DNA of 64,000 nt from Malonomonas sp036526255 (GCA_036526255.1 DATCYW010000080.1:62001-126000), one strand, 5' to 3'. Shown: positions 41,123 to 50,723, counted from the stretch's first letter. A program made the numbers and translations. The notes: generated by a model not told the origin, from the sequence alone.

Positions 41123-42793
41123 ATGAGCAACAAACGCAGCGATGCAATCACCAAAGGTTTTGAACGCACTCCTCACCGGGCACTGCTGAAAAGCACCGGG
41201 GTGCCTGACACCCAGATGGATAAGCCGTTTATCGGCATTGCCTCCTCTTTTACCGACCTGATTCCCGGCCATACCGGCATGCGTGATCTGGAGCGGTTTA
41301 TTGAAAAGGGCGTGCACACCGGCGGTGGCTACTCCTTTATCTTCGGCATACCTGGCGTCTGTGACGGTATTGCCATGGGGCACAAGGGGATGCACTACTC
41401 GCTGCCGACCCGCGAACTGATCGCCGACATGGTCGAGTCGATCGCCGAGGCACATCGACTGGATGGTCTGGTGCTGCTGACCAATTGCGACAAAATTACT
41501 CCGGGGATGCTGATGGCCGCCGCGCGGCTCGATATCCCCTGTATCGTGGTTACCGCCGGTCCTTCGCAGACCGGCGCCGGTCGCGAAGGGAAGCGCTTCT
41601 CCTTCGTCACCGACACCTTCGAGGCGATGGCGCAATACAAGGCCGGGGTGATTGACGAGAAGCAGCTGATGATGTGCGAGGACAACGCCTGTCCGACCGC
41701 CGGTTCCTGCCAGGGGTTGTTCACCGCCAACACCATGGCGATTCTCACCGAAACCATGGGGATGAGCCTGCCGCGCTGTGGTACCGCCTCGGCGGTTTCC
41801 TCGCTCAAGCGACGTATCGCCTTCGCTTCCGGCGAGAAGGTTGTCGAGCTGGTGCGCAACAACGTCACCCCACGGCAGATCATGACCCGTGAAGCTTTTG
41901 AAAACGCAATCCGGGTTGATCTGGCGCTCGGCGGTTCCAGTAACACTGTGCTGCACCTGTTGTCGATCGCCCACGAAGCGGGCGTTGATCTGCCGCTGGC
42001 CGCTTTTGATGAGCTTGGCCGCACGACCCCGCAGCTGGCGTCGATGAACCCGGGCGGGCGGCATTTCATGGAAGATCTTGACGCCGCCGGCGGCGTCCCC
42101 GCGGTTCTCTATCAGTTACGTGACCGGATCGCCGACAACCCAACCCTGCTCGGTCTTTCCATCGCCCAACTGGTCGCTTCGGTCGCCAGTGTCGATGAAG
42201 AGGTCATCCATCCGGTCAGCGACCCGATTCGCGCGGAAGGTGGGCTCGCCATCCTCAGGGGCAACCTGGCGCCGGAAGGCGCGGTCGTAAAACAGTCGGG
42301 CGTTTCCGAGAAGATGATGAACTTCACCGGCAAGGCCCGCTGCTACAATTCGGAAGAGGCGGCAATGGAAGCCCTGATGGGCGGCAAAGTGGTTGCCGGC
42401 GATATCGTCGTGATCCGCTACGAAGGCCCCAAAGGTGGTCCCGGTATGCGCGAGATGCTGGCGCCGACGGCTACGTTGATGGGCCTGGGTCTGGGCGACA
42501 GTGTCGCGCTGATTACCGATGGTCGTTTCTCCGGTGGCACCCGCGGACCCTGTGTCGGCCATATCTCACCGGAAGCAGCCCAGGGCGGACCGATTGCCTT
42601 GATTGAAGATGGCGATACGATTGTGCTGGATATCCCCAATCGGACTCTGCAGCTCGACGTACCTGAAGCGGTAATGGTCGATCGCCGTGCCAACTGGCAG
42701 GCACCGGAGCCGAAGATCAAAACCGGCTGGCTCTCACGTTATGCCAAGGTGGTGACCAGTGCAGGCACTGGAGCCATCTGTACTGCAGATTAA
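41123..42793 (+). CDS. ilvD: Dihydroxy-acid dehydratase
   Basis: Iron-sulfur dehydratase making the 2-keto acids of valine and isoleucine; 556 residues. Cluster cysteines are visible in LTNCDKITPGM and in DNACPTAGSCQGLFTANTM, and DGRFSGGTRGPCVGHISPEA is a C-terminal signature. The start at 41123 follows AGGA. Leucine shares the 2-ketoisovalerate it produces with the leu genes downstream. About 150 bases separate it from ilvB, with a hairpin between, so it may be a separate transcript. Confidence 0.97.
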   Translation: MSNKRSDAITKGFERTPHRALLKSTGVPDTQMDKPFIGIASSFTDLIPGHTGMRDLERFIEKGVHTGGGYSFIFGIPGVCDGIAMGHKGMHYSLPTRELIADMVESIAEAHRLDGLVLLTNCDKITPGMLMAAARLDIPCIVVTAGPSQTGAGREGKRFSFVTDTFEAMAQYKAGVIDEKQLMMCEDNACPTAGSCQGLFTANTMAILTETMGMSLPRCGTASAVSSLKRRIAFASGEKVVELVRNNVTPRQIMTREAFENAIRVDLALGGSSNTVLHLLSIAHEAGVDLPLAAFDELGRTTPQLASMNPGGRHFMEDLDAAGGVPAVLYQLRDRIADNPTLLGLSIAQLVASVASVDEEVIHPVSDPIRAEGGLAILRGNLAPEGAVVKQSGVSEKMMNFTGKARCYNSEEAAMEALMGGKVVAGDIVVIRYEGPKGGPGMREMLAPTATLMGLGLGDSVALITDGRFSGGTRGPCVGHISPEAAQGGPIALIEDGDTIVLDIPNRTLQLDVPEAVMVDRRANWQAPEPKIKTGWLSRYAKVVTSAGTGAICTAD

Positions 42794-42858
42794 TTCGAAC
42801 CTTGTTTTGAAACCGGATTGATTTTTTTAGCATTTGAGCGTTAAACTCCGCTTTTCCG

Positions 42859-42900
42859 CTGGCAGTGGAAGAACTTCTTTTTCCACTGCCAGTGTTTATT
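42859..42900 (+). terminator. Hairpin between ilvD and ilvB, possible terminator or attenuator
   Basis: CTGGCAGTGGAA (42859-42870) pairs perfectly with TTCCACTGCCAG (42881-42892), then TGTTTATTT. The T tract is weak, so it could be an attenuator or a processing stem. No leader peptide with branched-chain codons was seen upstream. Confidence 0.6.
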
Positions 42901-42943
42901 TAGGTAAAGAGAGCTCTGCGTTTACGCAGAAGAGGAGGATCAG

Positions 42944-44641
42944 GTGGAACTGACCGGATCGCAAATTTTACTTGAGAGCCTGCAGCAAGAGGGGGTCGAT
43001 ACCGTCTTCGGTTATCCGGGCGGCGCGGTCATCAATATCTATGATGACCTGTTTGATTCGCCGATTTCTCACGTTCTGACCCGTCACGAACAGGCTGCGG
43101 TTCACGCCGCCGATGGTTATGCGCGTTGCACCGGCAAGGTCGGGGTGGTGATTGCCACCAGCGGTCCTGGTGCGACCAACACCGTCACCGGCATCGCAAC
43201 CGCTTACATGGATTCGATCCCGCTGGTGGTCATCACCGGCCAGGTCCCGACGCCTTTGATCGGCAACGACGCCTTTCAGGAGGCGGACATGTGCGGCATC
43301 ACCCGCCCCTGTACCAAACACAACTTTCTGGTGCAGGATATCCGCGACCTTGCGCGCATCGTCAAAGAGGCCTTTTATATTGCCCGTACCGGTCGCCCCG
43401 GCCCGGTGCTGATCGATCTGCCGAAGGATATCCAGGTTCACAAACACAAGTTCAAATATCCAGAAAAGGTTGAGCTGCGCGGTTACAAACCGACCTATGC
43501 CGGCAATAGTCGTCAGGTCGGCAAGGCGGCAAAGATGTTCCTCGAAGCCAAGCGGCCGGTCCTTTATGTCGGTGGCGGCATCGATCTCTCCGCGGCGAAC
43601 GGCGAACTGCTGAAGATTGCCGAATTGACCCAGACCCCGGTGACCACCACCTTGATGGCGATGTCCGGTTTTCCGCAGGAGCATCCGCTGGCGCTCGGCA
43701 TGCTGGGAATGCACGGTACTTTTTACGCCAACATGTCGGTCACCGAGTGCGATCTGCTGATTGCCGTCGGCGCGCGCTTCGACGACCGGGTGACCGGCCG
43801 GATCGATAGCTTCGCCAAAAAAGCCAAGGTCATCCATGTCGATATCGATCCGACCTCAATCAAGAAAAATGTCGCCGTCGATCTGCCGATTGTCGGCGAC
43901 CTCAAAGATGTTCTCGAAAAACTGCTCGCGCAGCTTGTAGACAAGCCGGACGCGGTACAGAAACTGCTGGAGAATACCGCTGACTGGCGGGCCAGCATCG
44001 CCGAGTGGAAGCAGAAACATCCGATGGCTTACCAATCGTCAACTTCGGTGATCAAGCCGCAGTTTGTTATCGAGAAGATCCGCGAACTGACCGCAGATGA
44101 TGCCATCATCACCACTGAAGTCGGTCAGCATCAGATGTGGACCGCGCAGTTCTTCAGGTTTCGCCAGCCACGCACCTTTTTGACCTCCGGCGGTCTGGGC
44201 ACCATGGGGTTCGGCCTGCCGGCGGCACTCGGCGCGCAGGTGGCCTATCCGACCCGTCAGGTGATCGATATCTCCGGCGACGGCTCCTTTCAGATGAACT
44301 CACAGGAACTGGCGACGCTGGTCCAGTACCGGCTGCCGGTCAAGATTGCGATCCTCAATAATAATTTCCTCGGCATGGTCCGTCAGTGGCAGCAGATGTT
44401 TTTCGACAAACGTTACAGTCAGACCTGTATGGAGCTGCCGATCGACTTCGTCAAGCTGGCCGAGGCCTACGGTGCAACCGGCCTGCAGGCGACCCGGGTT
44501 GAGGATGTCGAGAAAACCATCAAGCTGGCGCTGGAAACGCCGGGGCCGGTGCTGATGGAGTTCAAGGTGGCCCGCGAAGAGAACGTGCTGCCGATGGTTC
44601 CGGCGGGTAAGGCGATTAACGAAATGGTTTTGGCGTCCTGA
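42944..44641 (+). CDS. ilvB: Acetolactate synthase large subunit
   Basis: ThDP-dependent catalytic subunit of acetohydroxyacid synthase, the first shared step of valine, leucine and isoleucine synthesis; 565 residues. The ThDP glutamate region is DTVFGYPGGAVINIYD, the ThDP/Mg motif is ISGDGSFQMNSQELATLVQY...LNNN, and GPGATNTVTGIATAYMDSIP lies in the N-terminal domain. The start is GTG at 42944, six bases after AGGAGG. ilvN follows after 53 bases and encodes its regulatory subunit. Confidence 0.97.
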   Translation: MELTGSQILLESLQQEGVDTVFGYPGGAVINIYDDLFDSPISHVLTRHEQAAVHAADGYARCTGKVGVVIATSGPGATNTVTGIATAYMDSIPLVVITGQVPTPLIGNDAFQEADMCGITRPCTKHNFLVQDIRDLARIVKEAFYIARTGRPGPVLIDLPKDIQVHKHKFKYPEKVELRGYKPTYAGNSRQVGKAAKMFLEAKRPVLYVGGGIDLSAANGELLKIAELTQTPVTTTLMAMSGFPQEHPLALGMLGMHGTFYANMSVTECDLLIAVGARFDDRVTGRIDSFAKKAKVIHVDIDPTSIKKNVAVDLPIVGDLKDVLEKLLAQLVDKPDAVQKLLENTADWRASIAEWKQKHPMAYQSSTSVIKPQFVIEKIRELTADDAIITTEVGQHQMWTAQFFRFRQPRTFLTSGGLGTMGFGLPAALGAQVAYPTRQVIDISGDGSFQMNSQELATLVQYRLPVKIAILNNNFLGMVRQWQQMFFDKRYSQTCMELPIDFVKLAEAYGATGLQATRVEDVEKTIKLALETPGPVLMEFKVAREENVLPMVPAGKAINEMVLAS

Positions 44642-44694
44642 TGGGTGTCGCTATGAAATTTATTTGGATAGATTAAGGGCTGAAAGGATAACTG

Positions 44695-45186
44695 ATGAGA
44701 CACACAATTTCTGTGTTGGTTGAAAACGAATTCGGCGTGTTAGCACGGATTTCCGGCCTGTTCTCCGGCCGTGGTTTCAATATCGAGAGTTTGTCGGTCG
44801 CACCGACTATGGAAGCGGGCATCTCGCGGATGACTCTGGTCACCAGCGGCGATGATCGCGTGCTTGAGCAAATCAATAAGCAGCTCAACAAGCTAATCTC
44901 GACCATCAAGGTGGTTGATTTTACCGGCGAAGAATATGTCGAGCGCGAGTTGGCACTGATCAAGGTCAGCGCAGAAGCTGAATCACGTGCCGAAGCGCTG
45001 CGGATTGTCGATATTTTCCGCGCTAAGGTGGTTGATGTGACGACCAGATCCTATACCATTGAAATCACCGGCGCGCCGGCGAAGATTGACGCATTGCTCG
45101 AGCTGTTGCGGCCGATGGGGATCAAAGAGGTGGTTCGCTCTGGACCGGTTGTCATTGGTCGTGGCGCAAAAGGGGTTGTCAGCTGA
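44695..45186 (+). CDS. ilvN: Acetolactate synthase small (regulatory) subunit
   Basis: Regulatory subunit of acetohydroxyacid synthase, 163 residues, the length of the IlvH/IlvN long form. The ACT domain opens with HTISVLVENEFGVLARISGLFSGRGFNIESLSV, the site where valine binds for feedback inhibition; the second ACT-like half includes ELLRPMGIKEVVRSGP. It lies between ilvB and the psd-pssA pair. Confidence 0.97.
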   Translation: MRHTISVLVENEFGVLARISGLFSGRGFNIESLSVAPTMEAGISRMTLVTSGDDRVLEQINKQLNKLISTIKVVDFTGEEYVERELALIKVSAEAESRAEALRIVDIFRAKVVDVTTRSYTIEITGAPAKIDALLELLRPMGIKEVVRSGPVVIGRGAKGVVS

Positions 45187-45214
45187 TTCTCGACGGCGCT
45201 CTTGTCGGATGATT

Positions 45215-45244
45215 TTGCTTGGCGCCTTTGGTTTGTGATATACC
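45215..45244 (+). promoter_or_regulatory. Possible promoter of psd-pssA
   Basis: TTGCTT (45215-45220), 18-base spacer, TATACC (45239-45244) preceded by TGA, an extended -10. It lies 37 bases before psd. Confidence 0.4.
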
Positions 45245-45280
45245 TTTTATCTTTTAACTGGTTACTGGAGAGTTTACCTG

Positions 45281-45925
45281 ATGCGGAATCAGAATCAGCC
45301 GATTGCAACTGAAGGCTACCCATTTATTGCCCTGTTCGCTTTTATCACCCTGGTGTTTGCCCTGCTCGACTGGAGTTTTCTGACTCTGTTGCTATTGGCA
45401 TTGACCCTGTTCAGCATCTATTTTTTCCGTAATCCTGAGCGGGTGATTCCGGAAGGGGAGAACCTGATCGTAGCGCCGGCGGATGGCAAGGTCATTTTTG
45501 TCGGTGATGTTCAGGAGGATCGTTACTTCAACGATCGGGTAACCAAGGTCAGTATCTTCATGAATGTCTTCAGCGTGCATGTCAACCGGGTGCCCTGTGA
45601 TGGCAAGGTGGTCGACATGTACTACCAGAAGGGTGAATTTCTCAATGCTTCACTCGACAAGGCCGCCAACTGCAACGAACAGGCGGGTATCCTGCTGGAA
45701 GCAGACAACGGCCAGCAGCTGCTGTTTGTCCAGATTGCCGGTCTGGTTGCCAGAAGGATTGTCACCTATCCGCTGGTCGGCGACCTGCTCAAGCGCGGCA
45801 TGCGTTACGGCCTGATCCGTTTTGGTTCGCGGGTTGATATCTACTTCCCGAAAGGGAGCAACGTGCAGGTCACGCTTGGCGAGCAGACGGTCGCCGGCGA
45901 AACTGTTCTGGGGACACTCTCTTGA
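45281..45925 (+). CDS. psd: Phosphatidylserine decarboxylase, short (PSD-A) form
   Basis: Decarboxylates phosphatidylserine to phosphatidylethanolamine. At 214 residues this is the short class with an N-terminal membrane segment (about 15-50) and a catalytic core; FGSRVDIYFPKGSNV near the C-terminus holds the Gly-Ser pair where self-cleavage creates the pyruvoyl group, and MNVFSVHVNRVP is the conserved mid block. It overlaps pssA, which makes its substrate, so the two act in sequence. Confidence 0.94.
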   Translation: MRNQNQPIATEGYPFIALFAFITLVFALLDWSFLTLLLLALTLFSIYFFRNPERVIPEGENLIVAPADGKVIFVGDVQEDRYFNDRVTKVSIFMNVFSVHVNRVPCDGKVVDMYYQKGEFLNASLDKAANCNEQAGILLEADNGQQLLFVQIAGLVARRIVTYPLVGDLLKRGMRYGLIRFGSRVDIYFPKGSNVQVTLGEQTVAGETVLGTLS

Positions 45926-46704
45926 CCGATATGACCAAAAGCGATAAGCGGGAAAACCTTCGTAAGGGGGTTTATATCCTGCCGAACCTGATCACCTCGT
46001 GCAGTATGTTTGCCGGCTTTTATGTGATCATTGCTTCGACCGACGGTAATTTTGTGCGGGCGGCCTGGTTTATTCTGCTCTCAGCGATTCTGGATGGCCT
46101 TGACGGCAAGGTCGCACGGATGACCGGAACGACCAGCAAGTTCGGCGTCGAACTGGATTCACTGGCCGATGTTATCGCTTTCGGTGTTGCCCCCGGGGTT
46201 CTGATGTACACTTGGGCGCTGAAACCCTTCGGCAAGCTTGGTTGGCTGGCGGCTTTTTTGTACGTAGTCTGTGGCGCTTTACGTCTGGCGCGCTTCAACG
46301 TGCAGGTGACAACGGTCGAGTCGAAGCGTTTTGTCGGCATGCCGATTCCGGCTGCGGCCTGTATTGTCGCCACCTGTGTGCTGTTGTTCTACGAATTGGG
46401 CGGAACCGGCACGATCAAGATGATCTCTGTGGTTATGCTGGTTTTTCTGCTGGCTTTTCTGATGATCAGCAATATCCAGTACTTCTCTCTTAAAGATCCG
46501 GACCTGTTCAAGCGCCAGCCGTTCATGATGCTGGTGCTGGCAATCATGCTGATCATCGTGATTGTTGCCCAGCCGGAAATCATGCTGTTCGTTATTGGTA
46601 TGGCATACCTGGCTTCGGGGCCGGTCATGTATCTCTATGGTCGCAAGAAAAAGCCTTTAGAAGAGGAAGCGGCGCTGGCAGAAGATGAGAATTTGACCAG
46701 CTGA
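45922..46704 (+). CDS. pssA: CDP-diacylglycerol-serine O-phosphatidyltransferase
   Basis: Makes phosphatidylserine from CDP-diacylglycerol and serine; 260 residues with several helices. The CDP-alcohol phosphatidyltransferase motif is intact: LDGLDGKVARMTGTTSKFG followed by ELDSLAD. The start is TTG at 45922, overlapping the psd stop (TTGA), with GGGG eight bases upstream; an in-frame ATG at 45931 is the alternative. Its substrate comes from CdsA (36680-37480) and its product goes to Psd. Confidence 0.95.
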   Translation: MTDMTKSDKRENLRKGVYILPNLITSCSMFAGFYVIIASTDGNFVRAAWFILLSAILDGLDGKVARMTGTTSKFGVELDSLADVIAFGVAPGVLMYTWALKPFGKLGWLAAFLYVVCGALRLARFNVQVTTVESKRFVGMPIPAAACIVATCVLLFYELGGTGTIKMISVVMLVFLLAFLMISNIQYFSLKDPDLFKRQPFMMLVLAIMLIIVIVAQPEIMLFVIGMAYLASGPVMYLYGRKKKPLEEEAALAEDENLTS

Positions 46705-46764
46705 GAATTCCGTTTCTGAAGATTGAAAATCAGGGACTGTCTGGCGGGGCAGGCGCAAAACCAC

Positions 46765-46793
46765 TTGACTTGAACCGTTTTTTCCGCTTGAAT
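46765..46793 (+). promoter_or_regulatory. Promoter of the T-box-leuA transcript
   Basis: TTGACT (46765-46770), 17-base spacer, TTGAAT (46788-46793). Predicted start near 46800, just before the first T-box stem. Confidence 0.6.
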
Positions 46794-46809
46794 CACAGCC
46801 TGTTTGAAA

Positions 46810-47060
46810 AGCAATGAAGAGGAGTAGTAGGCGTTCCCTTCCGTTAGAGAGAGCCAGCGGTCGCTGCAAGCTGGTACGGAATGCGCTGAACTCGCCTTGG
46901 AGCTGCCGGGATGAAGCCGATAGCTGGTTAGTTCTGGTCGTGAACCTGCGTAAAGGGTTAACAAGGATTTCACTTGCGTATTGGTGAGATCGAACCAGGG
47001 TGGTACCGCGAAGCATCAAAGCTCTCGCCCCTGTTACAGGGCGGGGGCTTTTTCTATTTT
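46810..47060 (+). promoter_or_regulatory. Leucine T-box leader of leuA
   Basis: A T-box riboswitch. Stem I begins with the conserved AATGAAGAGGAGTAGT (46812 on), holds AGAGAGCCAGCGGTCGCTG, and places the probable specifier codon CTC (Leu) at 46891-46893 after GAA. The T-box sequence AACCAGGGTGGTACCGCG is at 46993-47010 and would pair in the antiterminator with the acceptor end of uncharged tRNA-Leu. The terminator is at 47021-47055. When tRNA-Leu(GAG) is charged, transcription should stop; when it is uncharged, leuA-leuC-leuD are expressed. Confidence 0.93.
47021..47060 (+). terminator. T-box terminator hairpin before leuA
   Basis: GCTCTCGCCCCTG (47021-47033), loop TTA, CAGGGCGGGGGC (47037-47048), then TTTTTCTATTTTT. 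Regulated by the T-box antiterminator. Confidence 0.92.
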
Positions 47061-47199
47061 TCTAGCTGAGAAAGGGGGTGGTTCCGTGTGGAGTCTGACC
47101 TGAGTGACCTAAGGCAGAATACGATGCAGGTGACAGATTTATTAACTGGAACTGCCCCAGAATTGACCATAGGGCAACAGAACTGAAAAGGATAACGCC

Positions 47200-48741
47200 A
47201 TGAGTCAAAAAGAGAGAATCATTGTTTTTGATACTACCTTACGTGACGGTGAACAATCCCCCGGCGCGAGCATGAACATCGAGGAAAAGCTGCGCATCGC
47301 TCACCAGCTTGAGCGGCTCAATGTCGATGTTATGGAAGCCGGCTTTCCGATAGCTTCCGATGGCGATTTTGAGGCGGTGAAAAAGATTGCCCAGACCATC
47401 AAGGGGCCACAGATCGCCGGCCTGTCTCGCTCCAGCAACATGGATATCGACCGCGCCTGGGAAGCGTTGAAGTATGCTGGTGAGCGCGGCCGGATTCATA
47501 CCTTCATCGCCACCAGCGACATTCATATGCAGCACAAGCTGAAGATGTCCGAACAACAAGTGCTCGATGCTGCCGTCGCCGCCGTTACACGTGCCGCCGG
47601 CTATACCCCGAATGTTGAATTTTCCGCCGAAGATGCGGTGCGGACCCGTTTGCCGTTTTTAGCCAAGGTGATTAAAGCGGTCATCGAGGCCGGTGCCACC
47701 ACAGTCAATATCCCGGATACGGTCGGTTACACCATTCCGTCTGAATATTACGACATCATCCGCTACCTGAAGGCGAACGTCAGCAATATTGATCAGGCGA
47801 TTATTTCAGTGCACTGTCATAACGACCTCGGGCTGGCGGTGGCCAACTCGCTTGCTGCGGTTCAGGCCGGCGCGCGCCAAGTGGAGTGCACCATAAACGG
47901 CATCGGCGAGCGGGCCGGTAACTGCTCCCTCGAAGAGGTGGTGATGGCGCTGCGTACCCGGCAGGACATCCTCCCCTTCCGCACCGACGTCACAACCGAG
48001 CAGATTGTTCCGTCGAGTAAATTGCTCTCTACGATCACCGGTATTCAGGTGCAGCAGAACAAGGCGGTGGTCGGTGCTAACGCTTTTGCCCACGAAGCGG
48101 GTATCCATCAGCATGGCATGTTGATGAACAAGCAGACCTACGAAATCATGACCCCTGAGTCGGTCGGCTTGAATCAGAACAAGCTGGTCCTCGGCAAACA
48201 CTCCGGCCGGCATGCCTTTATCGATCGTCTCAAGGATCTCGGCTACGCACTGACCCGCGAGGAGATCGAGAAGGCATTTGTTCGTTTCAAATCGCTGGCC
48301 GACATGAAAAAAGAGATCTTCGACGAGGATCTTGATGCCATCGTTGCAGATGAAGTGCTGCGGGTCAGCGAGAGTTACAAGTTGCTGCAGATGGCCGTCA
48401 GTTCCGGTTCCTTCTCCGCGCCGACCGCCACCGTGCAGATGGAGATCAACGGCAAGGTGAAGAAGACGGCGGTGCTGGGTGATGGCCCGGTCGACGCGAC
48501 TTTCAAGGCGATCAGAAAGCTGACCAAGAGCAACGCGCCGCTGCTCAATTTCTCGGTCGGGGCGATTACCGGCGGGACTGACGCGCAGGGCGAGTGCACC
48601 GTCCGTCTGCAGAATGCCGACGGTCGTGAGATTCTCGGGCAGGGCGCGCATCCGGATATCATTGTCGCCAGCGCCAAGGCTTACATCAACGCACTGAATA
48701 AAATCGACTGTGTCGCCAAGCGGATGCAGGGCCCGGTTTGA
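47200..48741 (+). CDS. leuA: 2-isopropylmalate synthase
   Basis: First committed enzyme of leucine synthesis, joining acetyl-CoA and 2-ketoisovalerate; 513 residues. FDTTLRDGEQSPGASMN at the start, VHCHNDLGLAVANSLAAVQAGARQVECTINGIGERAGN with the metal histidines, and a C-terminal leucine-binding regulatory domain (about 390-513) are all present, so it should be feedback-inhibited as well as T-box controlled. ATG 47200 follows AAAGGAT. Confidence 0.98.
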   Translation: MSQKERIIVFDTTLRDGEQSPGASMNIEEKLRIAHQLERLNVDVMEAGFPIASDGDFEAVKKIAQTIKGPQIAGLSRSSNMDIDRAWEALKYAGERGRIHTFIATSDIHMQHKLKMSEQQVLDAAVAAVTRAAGYTPNVEFSAEDAVRTRLPFLAKVIKAVIEAGATTVNIPDTVGYTIPSEYYDIIRYLKANVSNIDQAIISVHCHNDLGLAVANSLAAVQAGARQVECTINGIGERAGNCSLEEVVMALRTRQDILPFRTDVTTEQIVPSSKLLSTITGIQVQQNKAVVGANAFAHEAGIHQHGMLMNKQTYEIMTPESVGLNQNKLVLGKHSGRHAFIDRLKDLGYALTREEIEKAFVRFKSLADMKKEIFDEDLDAIVADEVLRVSESYKLLQMAVSSGSFSAPTATVQMEINGKVKKTAVLGDGPVDATFKAIRKLTKSNAPLLNFSVGAITGGTDAQGECTVRLQNADGREILGQGAHPDIIVASAKAYINALNKIDCVAKRMQGPV

Positions 48742-48776
48742 CGCAGGAATCAACAGCTACACGAACAGGAGAATTC

Positions 48777-50057
48777 ATGGGTAAGACGTTAGCAGAAAAG
48801 GTATTTGACGCCCACCTCAAGGATGAGCCCTTCGAGGGAACCAAGGTGCTCAGCCTCGATCGGGTCCTTTGTCACGAAATCACCACGCCGGTGGCGATCG
48901 CCGATCTGGTCTGGCGCGGCAAGGACCGGGTTTTTGACCGGGATAAACTCAAGGTGGTGATCGACCATGTCACCCCGTCCAAGGACACCAAGACCGCGAC
49001 CCAGGCTAAAATACTGCGCGAATGGGCCAGACGGCATGAGATCCCCGATTTTTTCGATGTTGGTCATAACGGTGTCTGCCACGCGATTTTCCCGGAAAAA
49101 GGGCATATTCGTCCCGGCTTTACCGTCATCATGGGTGACAGTCATACCTGTACTCACGGGGCCTTCGGCGCTTTTGCCGCCGGTGTCGGCACCACCGACC
49201 TGGAGGTTGGCATTCTTAAAGGTGTCTGCGCCTTTCGTGAGCCAGCAACGATCCGCGTCAACCTTAACGGCAGTCTGCCGCAAGGGGTCTACGCCAAAGA
49301 TGTGATCCTTTATGTGATTGCCCAGTTGGGCGTCAACGGCGCCACCGACCGGGTGATCGAATTTCGTGGGCCGATCGTCGAGCAGATGAGCATGGAAGCA
49401 CGCATGACCCTCTGTAATATGGCGATTGAAGCGGGCGGCACCTCGGGGATCTGTATGCCGGATATGACCACGGTCGATTACCTCTGGCCGTTCATTCAGG
49501 ATGAGTTCTCCAGTAAAGAGGCAGCGTTGGCCGATTACAGCAAGTGGGTGTCAGACAGCGACGCCAGCTACGACCGGATTCTCGATATTGACGTCTCGCA
49601 GCTTGAGCCGCAGGTCACCTTCGGCTACAAGCCGGATTGCGTCAAACCGGTCAGCGAGATGGCCGGAACGCGTGTTGACCAGATCTATATCGGCACCTGT
49701 ACCAATGGCCGGATTGAGGATCTGCGACAGGCCGCCGCTGTATTGAAAGGGAAAAAGGTCGCAGACTCGGTACGTGGCATCGTCTCTCCGGCAACGCCGA
49801 AGATCTTCAGCCAGGCGCTCGAAGAGGGGATCATCAAGATTTTCATGGACGCCGGTTTCTGCGTCACCAACCCGACCTGTGGCGCTTGCCTCGGCATGAG
49901 CAACGGCGTGTTGGCTGAAGAAGAGGTCTGCGCTGCGACCAGTAACCGCAACTTCAACGGGCGGATGGGCAAGGGGGGCATGGTTCACCTGATGAGCCCG
50001 TCGACCGCCGCGGCCACTGCGATTACCGGTGTGATAACCGACGCCAGAACCCTTTAG
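48777..50057 (+). CDS. leuC: 3-isopropylmalate dehydratase large subunit
   Basis: Aconitase-like iron-sulfur subunit that isomerises 2- to 3-isopropylmalate with LeuD; 426 residues. The cluster cysteines are in IGTCTNGRIEDLR and NPTCGACLG, and VIMGDSHTCTHGAFGAFAAGVGTTDLE is a family block. The ATG at 48777 (MGKTLAEKVFDAHLKD) is used since ACAGGAG lies just upstream; the longer in-frame start at 48738 lacks a ribosome site. leuD follows 18 bases later. Confidence 0.97.
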   Translation: MGKTLAEKVFDAHLKDEPFEGTKVLSLDRVLCHEITTPVAIADLVWRGKDRVFDRDKLKVVIDHVTPSKDTKTATQAKILREWARRHEIPDFFDVGHNGVCHAIFPEKGHIRPGFTVIMGDSHTCTHGAFGAFAAGVGTTDLEVGILKGVCAFREPATIRVNLNGSLPQGVYAKDVILYVIAQLGVNGATDRVIEFRGPIVEQMSMEARMTLCNMAIEAGGTSGICMPDMTTVDYLWPFIQDEFSSKEAALADYSKWVSDSDASYDRILDIDVSQLEPQVTFGYKPDCVKPVSEMAGTRVDQIYIGTCTNGRIEDLRQAAAVLKGKKVADSVRGIVSPATPKIFSQALEEGIIKIFMDAGFCVTNPTCGACLGMSNGVLAEEEVCAATSNRNFNGRMGKGGMVHLMSPSTAAATAITGVITDARTL

Positions 50058-50075
50058 AGATCAGGAGATAAAAGG

Positions 50076-50606
50076 ATGCAGAAAAAATTTGGCGGGTCGG
50101 CTATCTTTCTCGACCGATCCGATATCAATACCGATGAAATCATCCCGGCCAAGTACCTGACCGAGGTGACCAAAGAGGCGCTCACGCCGTATATTCTGGA
50201 AGATCTCAAGCTGGACGGATTTGATCCAAAGGGTGCCGTTCTGAAAAATGCCACCGTAGTCGTGACCCGTGAAAACTTCGGTTGCGGCTCCTCCCGTGAG
50301 CATGCGCCCTGGGTTTTTGAGGTCAATGACGTGCATACCATTATCGCTGAAAGCTACGCGCGAATCTTCCGCCAGAACATGTTCAACTGCGGCATGCTGG
50401 CAATTGAACTGCCGAAAGCTGACATCGATCAGCTGGTGGCTCTGCAGCAGAGCGGTACCGTTGTCATTGCTGTCGATCTTGAAGGACAACAGCTGGTTGC
50501 CAAGGCCGGAGCACAGGAAAAGCAGTTCTCATTCGAAATCAGTCAATTCGACAAAGCACTGGTGGCAGCCGGTGGTTGGGTCGAGTTCGCTGATGCGCGT
50601 TACTGA
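50076..50606 (+). CDS. leuD: 3-isopropylmalate dehydratase small subunit
   Basis: Swivel-domain partner of LeuC; 176 residues. LDRSDINTDEIIPAKYL and NFGCGSSREHAPW are the family signatures. It ends the T-box-controlled leuA-leuC-leuD operon; a strong terminator follows. leuB is not adjacent but 4.8 kb further on. Confidence 0.97.
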   Translation: MQKKFGGSAIFLDRSDINTDEIIPAKYLTEVTKEALTPYILEDLKLDGFDPKGAVLKNATVVVTRENFGCGSSREHAPWVFEVNDVHTIIAESYARIFRQNMFNCGMLAIELPKADIDQLVALQQSGTVVIAVDLEGQQLVAKAGAQEKQFSFEISQFDKALVAAGGWVEFADARY

Positions 50607-50628
50607 TCTATCACGCTGAACAATAACG

Positions 50629-50664
50629 AAAAAAGCCGGATGCGCATAAGCTTCCGGCTTTTTT
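50629..50664 (+). terminator. Terminator of leuACD
   Basis: AAAAAAGCCGGA (50629-50640) and TCCGGCTTTTTT (50653-50664), a long perfect stem with a T6 tail. Confidence 0.92.
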
Positions 50665-50723
50665 CGTCGCAAATGTGCGAAATGAAGTGATCTTATTTTC
50701 TCCACAACCGAAAGACAGGGTTT

